Shown here: piece by piece, positions 32,546 through 40,583 of the stretch | Layout: every line of letters starts with the position of its first letter | How positions within the stretch are numbered: the stretch's first letter is position 1 | Source: Calocera cornea HHB12733 | Lineage: Eukaryota; Basidiomycota; Dacrymycetes; Dacrymycetales; Dacrymycetaceae | Assembly (NCBI GenBank): GCA_001632435.1 | Contig: KV423965.1 | Span: forward strand, 43,952 to 84,534 | DNA length: 40,583 bases | Reading direction: 5' to 3' | The notes under the pieces: model-generated | The model's database searches: none | Seen by the model: only the letters and a program-made list of their open reading frames with translations | Told to the model about the DNA's origin: nothing | Made by a program: the position numbers and the translations under genes

Positions 32546-33684
32546 ATGTCCTCCTCAGTAGACGCTATTTTCCCGGAGGGCGCTCCAGATTCGCTCTATA
32601 CTATCTTAAGACTCGAGAGTACTGCTTCGACAGCCCAGATACGCGGTGCCTACCGCACGCTGGCGCTCGTCCATCACCCGGATAAGCACACCACAAAGTC
32701 TGACGACGAGAAAGCCGAGCATGCGGCCAAGTTCCAGCAGGTGCGTTCTCCAGTCTTGCTCGCATCGTCATAGTGACTCATATCTGTATAGGTGGGATTC
32801 GCGTACGCTGTGCTGAGCGACGAGAAGAAGCGGGCGAAGTACGATCGGACAGGATCACTCGAGGATGGGCTGGATATGGACATGGGCGATGAGGAGGGCG
32901 GGTGGGAGGCGTACTTCGAGCAGCTGTTCGAGGAGGTCACGAAAACGCGGCTGGATGAGGATAAGAAGCTGTATCAAGGTGCGTTGTCTCTGATTTTTAT
33001 GCAGTGAGATGCTGATTGCCTCCAGATGGTGATGAGGAGCTAGACGACCTAAAGGAGGCATATGTAAAACACGAAGGCAACCTGCCCGACATCCTCGACT
33101 CCATCCCGCACTCCAACTATACCGACGAGCCCCGCCTAATAGCGCGCCTCAAGCCGCTCATCGCCTCTGGTGACCTGCCCAAGTTCCCCAAGTGGGACAA
33201 GACCGTCGGCGATAAGGCGGCGGCGAAGGAGCGGAAGAAACAGGGCAAGGCGGAGGAGACGGAGGCGGAGGAGATGGCAAAGGAGCTGGGTGTGTGGGAC
33301 GAGTTTTACGGGAGCGGGAAGAAGGGGAAGAGGCAGGGGAAGAGCAAGAAGGGGGACGCGAAGGAGAATGAGGAGGAGGACACGAGCGCGCTCCAGGCGC
33401 TTATCCTCAAGAAGCGCCAAAAAACTGGCAGCTTCCTCGACAACCTCGCGGCCAAGTACGCCGAGCCGGAGAAGAAGAGCAAGGGGAAAGGGAAGAAACG
33501 CGCTGCTGCTGAGCCGGAAGAGGAGAGCGAGAGCCCGACGAAGAAGGTCAAGAAGGACGTGCATGACGAGCTCGACGAGCTCGACGAGGACGCGTTCAGG
33601 AAGCTGCAGGAGGGTATGTTTGGGAAACGGAAAGAGGGGGAGGCTGCTGGCGGCAAGGCGGGAAAGAAGAAGGCGCGCAAGTGA
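32546..33684 (+). CDS. DNAJC9-like J-domain protein
   Basis: Predicted 346-aa Hsp70 co-chaperone. Exons: 32546-32740, 32792-32978, 33026-33684; 1041 nt, in frame. The J domain occupies residues 15-85 with HPD at 44-46 and the usual AYAVLSDEKKRAKYDRTG end. Next is a D/E-rich region (EELDDLKEAYVKHEGNLPDILDS) typical of DNAJC9, where it couples Hsp70 to histone H3-H4. The C-terminal half is very rich in Lys/Glu with basic KKGKRQGKSKK-type patches that could serve as nuclear signals or for nucleic-acid or histone contact. I infer a nuclear chaperone role from family resemblance only. The start at 32546 was chosen because the J domain begins shortly after it; an in-frame upstream ATG at 32435 would add an unconserved tail. 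Confidence 0.87.
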
Positions 33685-34269
33685 GAGGGCTGTTGCGCAG
33701 AGCTTGCTGCATCCTCACTGTACACTACGATATATCGGAACATCACATATCCGTTATCGATCGCAGCAGGTCTCGCCGACGCTGGCGGGTAACAGTCTCC
33801 CGATGTTGACTGCAGAAGGGCCTCTCGCCGCAGAGCGCTAGTTCCCCCGCATGCACATCACCAACAAGCGCCGGCGGGTTTTCGCCCTTTCCAGCGGTGA
33901 CGCACTTTCCGTCACAAGTTTCAGTGCCGGGATTTCCCACCACTATGCTGCCATAGGCGCTCCACCTGATGTTATGCTTTATTTAGAAGAGCTTCGCATC
34001 CTTTAAACGACCGTATTAGTGCGCACTTCGTTGCTCGTATGTTGTGCCCGCCACATTCTGGTGAACAGCTCCATGCTCCAAGAGCGGAAAAGGACTCGCA
34101 TTCGAAATAACACAAACGCGGATGAAATGGGCCAAACCCGCTCCTGATTCACTGCAGGCAAGTATTCCCGTCTGAGGCTAGGTAGAGGTAGTATATAGCG
34201 CGATCGACTGTGTCGGTTTGTGTCGCCTCTATCAACCGTCTCTTCGTCCACTCATACAGAAGCGAAGCA
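33685..34269. other. Intergenic, promoter of DUF6533 gene F
   Basis: About 585 bp with no gene. TATATA at 34192-34197 is 73 nt before the ATG of gene F. Confidence 0.45.
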
Positions 34270-35639
34270 ATGAACTTGCCGACTCTAGACAGCTCGGTTC
34301 CGCTATTACGGTTCTCCCCAGTCAGTAGGCGGTCACCCGTTGCTTGTAGCTGCTAACTTGGTCCATCACAGTCCGAAACATGTGAGCCTCACTCGCTGTT
34401 TGGAAGTACGACTGTTTAACAAGTTGGAAAGTCGCGGGAATGACCCTACTGGTCCGCACCGAATCTACTCTTCCTAGCTCTCTTCCTTAATGTTGAGTCC
34501 AACTCCAGATCTACGACTACGTTCTTACCTTTGAGAAAGAGCGAAAATCTGTTTGGAATTCTCAGTGGACATGCGGCAAAGCTCTATTTCTCGTCTGTCG
34601 ATATCTTCCCTTTGTCGACTTTCCTATGTGGCTATTCGGTAAGGGAGAAGCAACCATGGTCTATCAAGACTGATCAGCTGGTCTGATAGGCGCCAGCGAT
34701 TCCATGTGTACTTTTGGGATGTACTGGACTCTGTATAGCTTTCTATTTTCCACACTGCTGGCGGATGCTATCTACGCACTAAGGACCTGGGCTCTCTGGG
34801 ACAAATCAAGGCTGGTGGGCTCTGTTCTGATGTCCGTATGGCTGGCGATGGCAATAGGCTTAGGTTTTGCGCTTGGGGTGATGTCTCCGAGCACCATTTG
34901 TGGGTGCGCATTTGTCGCTATACTATCGCAAGTTGACCTTAAGACAGATGAGGATGGCTGCGCATATCCGAGAACTATCGACATGGACGCTTGGAAGCCG
35001 TTCCTCGCTCTGGTCCTGTACCAAGCCGGTGAGCCCGCGCATAATATATCCAACAAACACAACAAACATTGAATGCGTTATGCAGTTATCCTTTTAGCAA
35101 CGGCAGTGAGCGGTTACAAATGGCGTTGAGTCAACTTCCACCTTATCTGCTCGACTTGGGGGCTGAAACGGTGGATCGTCCAGTTCGCCTCTGTGCGGGG
35201 CAACCAGCAAGTGTGGCCAGTGTCTTGTACAGGGATGGTGCGCAGGTATATCATTCATTCCGATGGCATATTCTGATCGGGATACAAAGCCTTTGCAGCA
35301 TGTAGCCTTCAGCTAGGTACGAGACACCTTCAGCGCACCCTCCAGATTGAACTGAAAAAATCAAAGCGGTCGGAGTGGCGAACGTCATAATTCTTAAGAC
35401 ACTGGTCAGAGCTGTCCTGTTTCGAGCGAGCCTTATACTCATAAGACATGTTCATTCAGTATGAGGATAGCCTTCTGTTGAAGGCTACGTGGAGAGCACT
35501 GGCGTCTATCCTCCCATGTCGCATAATGATGGATGCCAGAGAAGCTGTGATGACACTACAAGCTTTTGGGGACGAGTTCTCACTCGAAGATAGAAGTGCG
35601 ACACGGCAGGAGTTGGAGAGGCTGCGAAAGTTTAGCTGA
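34270..35639 (+). CDS. DUF6533 seven-helix membrane protein F (divergent)
   Basis: Predicted 276-aa, the most divergent and shortest of the six. Exons: 34270-34320, 34372-34381, 34432-34451, 34509-34638, 34690-34899, 34948-35028, 35086-35124, 35184-35237, 35299-35316, 35367-35404, 35460-35639; 831 nt, in frame. It starts MNLPTLDSSVPLLRFSP, with micro-exons SET and FAGMTLL, then IYDYVLTFEKERKSVW, CGKALFL and RYLPFVDFP. It keeps ALRTWALWDKS and VLYRD. The 10-, 20-, 130-, 39- and 38-nt exons match the other paralogs, whereas the penultimate helix exon is 18 nt instead of 27. The loss of three residues there, plus scattered substitutions, could mean relaxed constraint; splice models after 35086 are less certain. 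Confidence 0.75.
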
Positions 35640-35992
35640 ACATGCGGAACTGGAAAGCCGAGAGACAATCTGAGTAGTCACTCATTGATAGCAGCGATCG
35701 TAGCGAAGTCGGCGGAGGCGAAGAGGACACGACATTTATGGAAGCCTCCTACGGACAGCTGTTTAGGGGTCCATGACCGCGGCGTTAAGAGCCGGGAGAG
35801 ACTATTTGCCTCCGCGGGAGCACTTCGGGGCGTGAGACCCCAGTATAGGGTGACCAGAGGGGTGTAAGGGGCGGAAGGAGCCGAAATTTGCCTCCGCTCA
35901 CCTATTTTCGAGGCGCGCTTCCCGCGCGCCAGTGAATGTCATTTCGTGGCTGTGCAGGAAGCTTCTAAGGAGACCATCCAGGGTTCCCGACA

Positions 35993-36022
35993 CGGAATCC
36001 GGAAATCGAATTCCGGATTCCG
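35993..36022. repeat. 12-bp perfect inverted repeat (CGGAATCCGGAA)
   Basis: The arms CGGAATCCGGAA and TTCCGGATTCCG are separated by six bases, and a further GGATTCCGG unit follows immediately on the right. The repeat lies between the left-end motifs of the putative element. Confidence 0.8.
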
Positions 36023-36367
36023 GATTCCGGCCGGGGCTGTGCTAATTTGCTCCCGCTTTTTGCTTCCGGGTTAAGTATTTGCTTCCGTTTAGAATCACGT
36101 GATGTCACGTGACATCTGTTCACGCGTATGTGGTAGAATAATTAATGAAAAGCAATTAAACTCCACTTGACTATGCTTGCTCTCCAGGCAGTCAAGCTAC
36201 CACAGGGATATTCAAAGGGCTTTTCTGCACACAGCTTTTATTGCAAATTACTAACTATGTAGGAGCCTCTTTCCGTACTATGCGTTACCTAAGTAGCTAG
36301 TTTTTTTTTGGGGGGGTTTTCGGGGTTATCAACGACAGAACAATAGAAGTAATTTGAAAGAAATCTT

Positions 36368-39173
36368 CTACACATCACCAGGGACAGAAAGCCATTTGGG
36401 GTCAACTGGGCGCAGGGGGGGACAAATGTCATACGGGCCGCTTGCAGGAATGTTGAGGCCAATCTTGAGGATCCGGTAGTTGGCATCCACGGGATTGGGG
36501 TGCAACTCATACACCGAGTTCTCGCCATCCGTAAACCTGAAGACCGCCCTTCCCTTGCACTTGTGGCGGCAGGTAAAGTGCCAAGCGCCCTCCAGTGTCT
36601 TCTTCTTGTACTGCATCAGCATTCCACACTTCGGGCAGTTCAGGTCGTTCTCGTTGCCGGTCAAGTTCTTCGACGGGGCACCCCATGTGTACCGGAACCC
36701 AGCCCCGCGTGCACCAAAAACAAAGATGTCGAGACCAAAAGTGGGCGTTGACACCTCATTGGTATACCCCTTCAGGACAGCTTTCTCCTGGGGCAAGTGG
36801 TCCCGATAGAATGCACGCAGGAAGGGGGCCAGCCAGATCTCTGCCACACGCTGGGAGTTGAAGACCTTCGCCGTGAAGCTGATGACCGTATTGAAACCAA
36901 CACTAGAAGTAGTCAATATAGGTACAGATACAGAATGTAAAGATACATACGTGCATGCCATAACCGAGGGCAACGCCTTCAACACCATACCACTGCACGT
37001 CAGCAGAATAAGGGTCGACTCTTTGCAGGCAGTCTTTGGGACAACTTCTCCAGCAATGGCAGTGCAAATCTGTCAGAAAGAATTAGACTACTTTCAGAGT
37101 GCTATGGATGAGTACTTACTTGAAGGGGGGTCCCATATTTGTGGTATGTATCGCCCTTATTGTACAGGAGCTTGCCGTCGTGGTCATTAGAGTGAACGTC
37201 GACGACCATGAGGAAATGAAATTTCTTCTTGTAGCTGTCAGGTAGTGTTAGTATACCAAGATAGTCCAGGAGCAAGAACACTTACTGGTAAGTCATCTTG
37301 CGCACCAGTTCGGCTATATGAACTTGGATGTTTTGGGTTCCTTTGGCCTGTACCGGGTTGCTCTGGTCCGACGACCACATTGCGCGGTCGTCCTCGAGCA
37401 CCACATCCACCCAATGGGCATGATGAGCCTATTTAGATGTCAGCAATTGTTCCCAAGCAGAGAGGGACACTTACCACTTTACGAGACCTGTACGTCTCAC
37501 CCAGATACCCCTTCACGATCCTTGAAGAGAGGTCCGACATGCTGTGCATATCTTTCTCCTGCCAGTGCACCATCACGACGATGATCGGTTCAGCATGGAC
37601 TGGACCTTGAGACCATTGGGTGAGGTTCCCAAGATAATTGTACTATTAAAAATCAGTGCAATGCCTTCTTCATGTCAGGAACTACTCACGGGCGGCTTCG
37701 ACATCTTGTCATCCTTACAGCATTTGATGCATTTGATGCCCTCTGGAGTATCCGCAGTTGCCCTCGTGACATCAGCACATCCACGTCCACCTGCAGTCGT
37801 GATGCAAAAGGCGCAGCCACAGGTGTTGCAGTCAGCCAGAGCGCTGGACTCAAAGCTACTACGGCAGACAGAACAATGCTACATTGAAGTTAGCATCTAC
37901 CAAGAGCAATGTGTGAGAAGACTTACTGTCAGCTTCCTGTACCGCGCATGAGGGGCTCCCAGCGCCGCCATTAAGTTGCAGGCAGTTTCAGCCTTTGTGG
38001 TCCCCTTGGACACCCCATTCCCAACCTTCCCATCCACCCAGAGATAGTCCCTGTCCATCTGCATGACACGCTTGGCTTGCTCCGGGCGATCTCTGGGGGC
38101 CACCTCCCTGTTTCTCTGCCAATACTTGTAGATGAGGGCAGGAGCACTTCCCCTAATGAAGAGTAAGTGAAGAACATGAATTTATTTCTGCAAACGCTTA
38201 CTCCATGGATTCGTGCGTCTGCACCCAATAACGCCACAGACCAGAAGCCGATTCAGGAGAGCCCGCCTCCCAAGCCTTAATCCAGACGTCCCGCTCGTTG
38301 TCCTCCCGGTACTCGTCCTCATCCTCAGGAATAGCCGCGTTGCCGTCGTCGTCTCCCCAGACAACGGTGTAGCAAAGCTCTTGAGACTAAAAAGAAAAAT
38401 CTATCAGACACTATAGAATGAAGAAAGGAAAACACATACATTAGGAGTGGCACCAGGGCGCCAGAAGTGGCCGGTGATATCGACCACCTCGTACTCTTCC
38501 TCGTCTTCCGCATAGTACTCCTCCCATTCAGGGTTCTGACTGACGTTCCCACGACGAGCATGACAGAATATGTCAAAGAACTTCTTCAGAATGTGCCTGG
38601 AGTAACCAGGTTGACGGCAACTGAGAGTCTTTAGCCTAGTAAGCAGCAAGTGTGGTAAGAAGACTTACGCTTCTGCCCAACCATACTCGCGGATGTGGCG
38701 ATCGTGGCACATGAACTGGTAAAGGCAGTTCTCCTTTTCCCATGTCTGTTCAAATATCAGTAATGAAAAGTAACATTGAAAAAGGGAATACTTACCCCAA
38801 TTGGGGGAATCTCGTCGGGGTCTTCTGCGTTGAAGCGAAGGTCGACAAGGACAGGGTTCTTGAGACGACCCTCGCGCCGTTCCAAGTAGAGCTGCCAGTA
38901 GCCGAGGTTGACATCGTTGTCATTGTGCTCCCAGATAAACCAACAGACAGCAGAAATGGGGGGTGAATCCTCCCTATCGGTGTACCGGGGCACACCATAC
39001 TCCTTCCAGACCCTGGTCACGTCTGCCTTCTTGGTGTACTCCTCCGGGGTTGAGATATCGTCCGACTTGGACAGATCCCTCGGGGGGAGGGGGATGGCAG
39101 TATTGTCGGCCGCACGTCCCCTGAGGCCTCGAGTGCCGTGCTGACCACGTTGACCACGAGTTCTGGGAGGCAT
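36368..39173 (-). CDS. Zinc-finger protein with possible caspase-like core, element-borne
   Basis: Predicted 776-aa protein of unknown function. Complement exons: 39173-38796, 38745-38669, 38635-38440, 38386-38202, 38152-37927, 37878-37690, 37642-37475, 37428-37286, 37234-37120, 37069-36951, 36902-36368; 2331 nt, in frame. The Arg/Gly-rich start (MPPRTRGQRGQHGTRGLRG) is followed by a W/Y-rich N-terminal half. A PHD/RING-like Cys cluster spans 355-408 (Cys356, 359, 371, 374, 376, 379, 388, 404, 407, 408). Then come two hydrophobic strands ending in His and Cys: FLMVVDVHSN (His535) and TLILLTCSG (Cys584), an arrangement seen in clan CD (caspase/CHAT) peptidases. A C-terminal zinc ribbon (CPKCGM...FTCRHKC) covers about 687-713. 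I recall similar multicopy genes in Agaricomycetes but cannot name the family. It may be a transposon-associated or chromatin protein. The whole frame is intact, so the copy may be active. Confidence 0.75.
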
Positions 39174-39569
39174 ATTTGAGTTCAGAAGAGTACAGTGAAA
39201 GTCGATTGTTGAAGTCTTGATAATGGTCGTTTGCTGGCAAAGGTATTGCTGCCTCGAGGCACGGACCAGGGGCTATGTGAAACGGAAGCAGATCCTCGTC
39301 ACGGAAGCAGATGATCCAATGAACGGAAGTAAATCTTGCACTCGGATGCAACTTACCTTTTGAGCGGAAGCATATTTTGGGTGGCGCGGCAGTAAACATT
39401 TTGGTGGGCGGAAGCAGATTGGTAATCTAGCGGAAGCAGAATTGAGTGGACGGAAGTAAATATCACGTGCACGGAAGCAACTAGTCACGTGCACGGAAGC
39501 AAAATTGCTCCCTGAACGCGGCGCGCGACGCGCGCCGGAAGCAAACAACTCTCTCTCTCTGTCCCACCA

Positions 39570-39601
39570 CCATCCCTGTTGCGAGCGCGCAACAGGGATG
39601 G
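39570..39601 (+). repeat. Perfect 14-bp stem-loop
   Basis: The arms CCATCCCTGTTGCG and CGCAACAGGGATGG are separated by AGCG, a perfect hairpin. It lies just outside the right edge of the putative element. An intron-like GTAAGT begins at 39603, right after the 3' arm. Confidence 0.9.
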
Positions 39602-39602
39602 A

Positions 39603-39634
39603 GTAAGTTTCTTTTTACTGATTAATTTTTTTAG
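39603..39634 (+). other. Intron-like segment upstream of the hairpin array
   Basis: It begins GTAAGT, contains TTTACTGATTAAT as a plausible branch region, and ends TTTTTTTAG. At 32 nt it is shorter than the other introns here (42 nt and longer). If genuine, it shows plus-strand transcription through 39.6 kb, with the hairpin array in the downstream exon. Confidence 0.35.
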
Positions 39635-39651
39635 ATATTTGGACACTTCGG

Positions 39652-40100
39652 GCCCCTCCTCAGGGCGAGCATGGCTTGTCCATCTCGTCTGCGAGGTGGG
39701 GCTGGAGGATGTGGAAGAGCGCATGGCTTGTCCGTCGCTCTTCCACTCCTCCTACTGTATGGGACTCGGTGGGACGCGCATGGCTTGTCCGTCGCGTCCC
39801 TTTCTGGCATCGTATATGCGTGCAGGGCTTGTCCCTTGTGCATATATGTGCTTCTAGCAGCAACAATGGGCAGTGGGGGGATGGTGCGGTGGCAAGACAT
39901 GCATGGCGTGTCCGTCATGTCTTCGCCAACCACCGCATGAATGGGGAGCGCAGGGCTTGTCCCTTGCTCCTCTGCAATGCATCCCCTCGCCCATCTCAGT
40001 ACCCCCGCCGCTCCTGCACATGGCGTGTCCGTTGCAGGTAGTGAGTGGGGGTTTGGACCACGACTTGGTGCAGGGTGTGTCCCTCGTCAAGTGGTGGTCT
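39652..40100 (+). ncRNA. Array of eight conserved bulged-C stem-loops (putative structured RNA)
   Basis: Eight hairpins share a 14-nt apical sequence, consensus CA(T/G)GG(C/T)(T/G)TGTCC(G/A/C)T, at 39670, 39722, 39779, 39823, 39902, 39951, 40019 and 40071. Outer stems differ in sequence but are self-complementary. Examples: GTGGAAGAGCG at 39711-39721 (11 bp, extended by GGAGGA/TCCTCC past one bulged T); GGGACGCG at 39771-39778; 12 pairs with wobbles at 39811-39848; GACATG with extension near 39891-39927; 15 pairs with one mismatch at 40055-40100. In each, the apical part folds as a bulged C, a 4-bp stem A-N-G-G/C-C-N'-T and a 5-nt loop CTTGT, CGTGT or TGTGT. Wobbles are G-T in the plus sense, so the RNA would be the plus strand. 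No coding frame explains the pattern. I do not know this family. Confidence 0.75.
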
Positions 40101-40159
40101 TACTGAGATCGCGCCCTTCCCGAGCCCTGGCCAGCAGTGGCGTCTGAGGGCACCAGGAC

Positions 40160-40194
40160 GGCCAGGAGGGGCATTGAGCTAGTCCCTCCTGGCC
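40160..40194 (+). repeat. Ninth hairpin with a different loop
   Basis: The arms GGCCAGGAGGG and CCCTCCTGGCC (11 bp, perfect) enclose a 13-nt loop that lacks the GGCTTGTCC core of the eight hairpins before it. It lies about 60 nt after the array and may be a diverged member or a terminal structure. Confidence 0.8.
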
Positions 40195-40483
40195 TTGTAG
40201 ATACATTTTAGTTACAATGAAAAATGGGACGCGGCCCCCTCCGTGCCAAAAAAATAATAATAAAATACATTTTGATTTATTTTGATCAGGTGACGTCGTC
40301 GTCACCCAGAGAGAATCCCAAGTATTGCCTGTTTAGGCAATTTTGATTGATCGGTCCCGACATTGAGGAACCGGATCTCATCAATCGAGTTTTTTGGAAA
40401 ATTAAAGTAATCCTCGTCGCCGGTCTGCACCTAACTTCACTCTTTCACCTCCAGTTCTATTTCCCTCATCTTCCAACCCTACA
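40195..40483. promoter_or_regulatory. Region upstream of the terminal partial gene
   Basis: An AT-rich stretch (40240-40285) with A-runs is followed by GTGACGTCGTCGTCAC at 40291-40306, a CRE/ATF-like TGACGTCG with an inverted partner. A pyrimidine-rich segment (TTTCACCTCCAG) precedes the ATG at 40484. This could be a promoter or an intron plus leader. Confidence 0.4.
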
Positions 40484-40583
40484 ATGGCACCTCAGCACAT
40501 TGACTTTGACTTTGTCCTTGGCTTATACCCAGCAAATGCCCGACCTGCTCTTCAGCCCGCCCAGTGTGGCGTGTGTGAGAAGG
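40484..40583 (+). CDS. 5' end of an unidentified gene (truncated by window)
   Basis: An ATG in a good context (CTACAATGGCA) opens a frame that stays open for the last 33 codons. It begins MAPQHIDFDFVLGLYPANA and reaches CGVCEK, so a Cys-x2-Cys zinc-binding motif may follow. It is too short to identify. Its position next to the hairpin array and the putative element makes a mobile-element protein possible, but that is a guess. Confidence 0.5.
   Translation, partial: MAPQHIDFDFVLGLYPANARPALQPAQCGVCEK

Larger units (their letters stand above)
35805..39545. mobile_element. Putative large element with inverted subterminal TTTGCTTCCG arrays
   Basis: Five TTTGC(C/T)TCCG-type words occur on the left in one orientation (35805, 35887, 36046, 36059, 36078). 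About ten copies occur on the right in the reverse complement (CGGAAGCAAA and variants between 39283 and 39545). Next to the outer motifs both sides carry a GC palindrome: GGCGCGC-TTCCC-GCGCGCC at 35912-35930 and GGCGCGCG-A-CGCGCGCC at 39520-39536. Both sides also carry two CACGTG sites (36096, 36106; 39464, 39486). The enclosed 3.7 kb holds one gene on the complement. Paired inverted subterminal repeats around a single gene are the layout of a DNA transposon or other mobile unit. I see no clear terminal repeat or target-site duplication, so the ends are approximate. Promoter elements are the alternative for the right array. Confidence 0.5.

Noticed and set aside
39570..39601. Helitron 3' end
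   Set aside because: A terminal-type hairpin is present but no CTRR-type terminus follows at the expected distance on either strand.
39652..40100. CRISPR array
   Set aside because: The conserved part is the apex of hairpins with variable complementary arms; there are no regular repeats and spacers, and the genome is eukaryotic.
39631..40106. Several frames with repeated 'ACPS/GLSV' or 'DKPC' peptides
   Set aside because: The repetition is explained by the conserved hairpin apex read in different frames; the frames overlap on both strands and do not extend.

Overview
The window looks like nuclear DNA of a basidiomycete of the Agaricomycetes, quite possibly a wood- or litter-decay fungus. The evidence is intron-dense genes with short introns (about 42-70 nt; donors mostly GTNNGN, acceptors mostly YAG), a secreted sedolisin protease, F-box and DUF6533 gene families typical of that class, and a RAD51 paralog. 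Exon boundaries were worked out by hand from splice sites and reading frame. For most multi-exon genes the exon lengths sum to a whole number of codons, which is an independent check.

Layout. 1-1027 is non-coding, with a heptamer minisatellite, a telomere-like G-rich stretch and a 14-nt repeat block. 1028-11575 holds ordinary metabolic and secreted-enzyme genes: a zinc alcohol dehydrogenase (-), a sedolisin (+), two tandem alpha/beta hydrolases (+), and an FAD oxidoreductase (+). A glycine-rich repeat protein follows at 13350-14255 (+). From 14836 to 35639 six DUF6533 seven-helix membrane-protein genes are strung out (two on -, four on +). They are interleaved with an F-box gene (-), a RAD51 paralog (+), a cysteine-rich membrane protein (-) and a DNAJC9-like J-protein (+). 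From about 35.8 kb the sequence changes character. An 11-exon zinc-finger gene (-) is bracketed by inverted arrays of a TTTGCTTCCG motif and GC palindromes, as expected for a large transposable or mobile unit. It is followed by a hairpin array and the first 33 codons of another gene that runs off the end.

Main observations. (1) At 39652-40100 eight stem-loops occur in a row, each with a different outer stem but the same apical part: a bulged C, a 4-bp upper stem A-N-G-G/C-C-N'-U and a pentaloop of consensus CUUGU. Compensatory changes and G-U wobbles point to a plus-strand structured RNA, which I do not recognise as a described family. (2) All six DUF6533 genes carry the same pair of consecutive micro-exons, 10 nt then 20 nt, despite divergent sequence and otherwise different intron patterns. 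(3) The second tandem hydrolase has Gly in place of the nucleophile Ser. (4) The zinc-finger gene in the putative mobile unit may contain a caspase-like His/Cys dyad.

No RNA-seq, homology search or folding program was available. Family names rest on motif recognition, and splice models are predictions.
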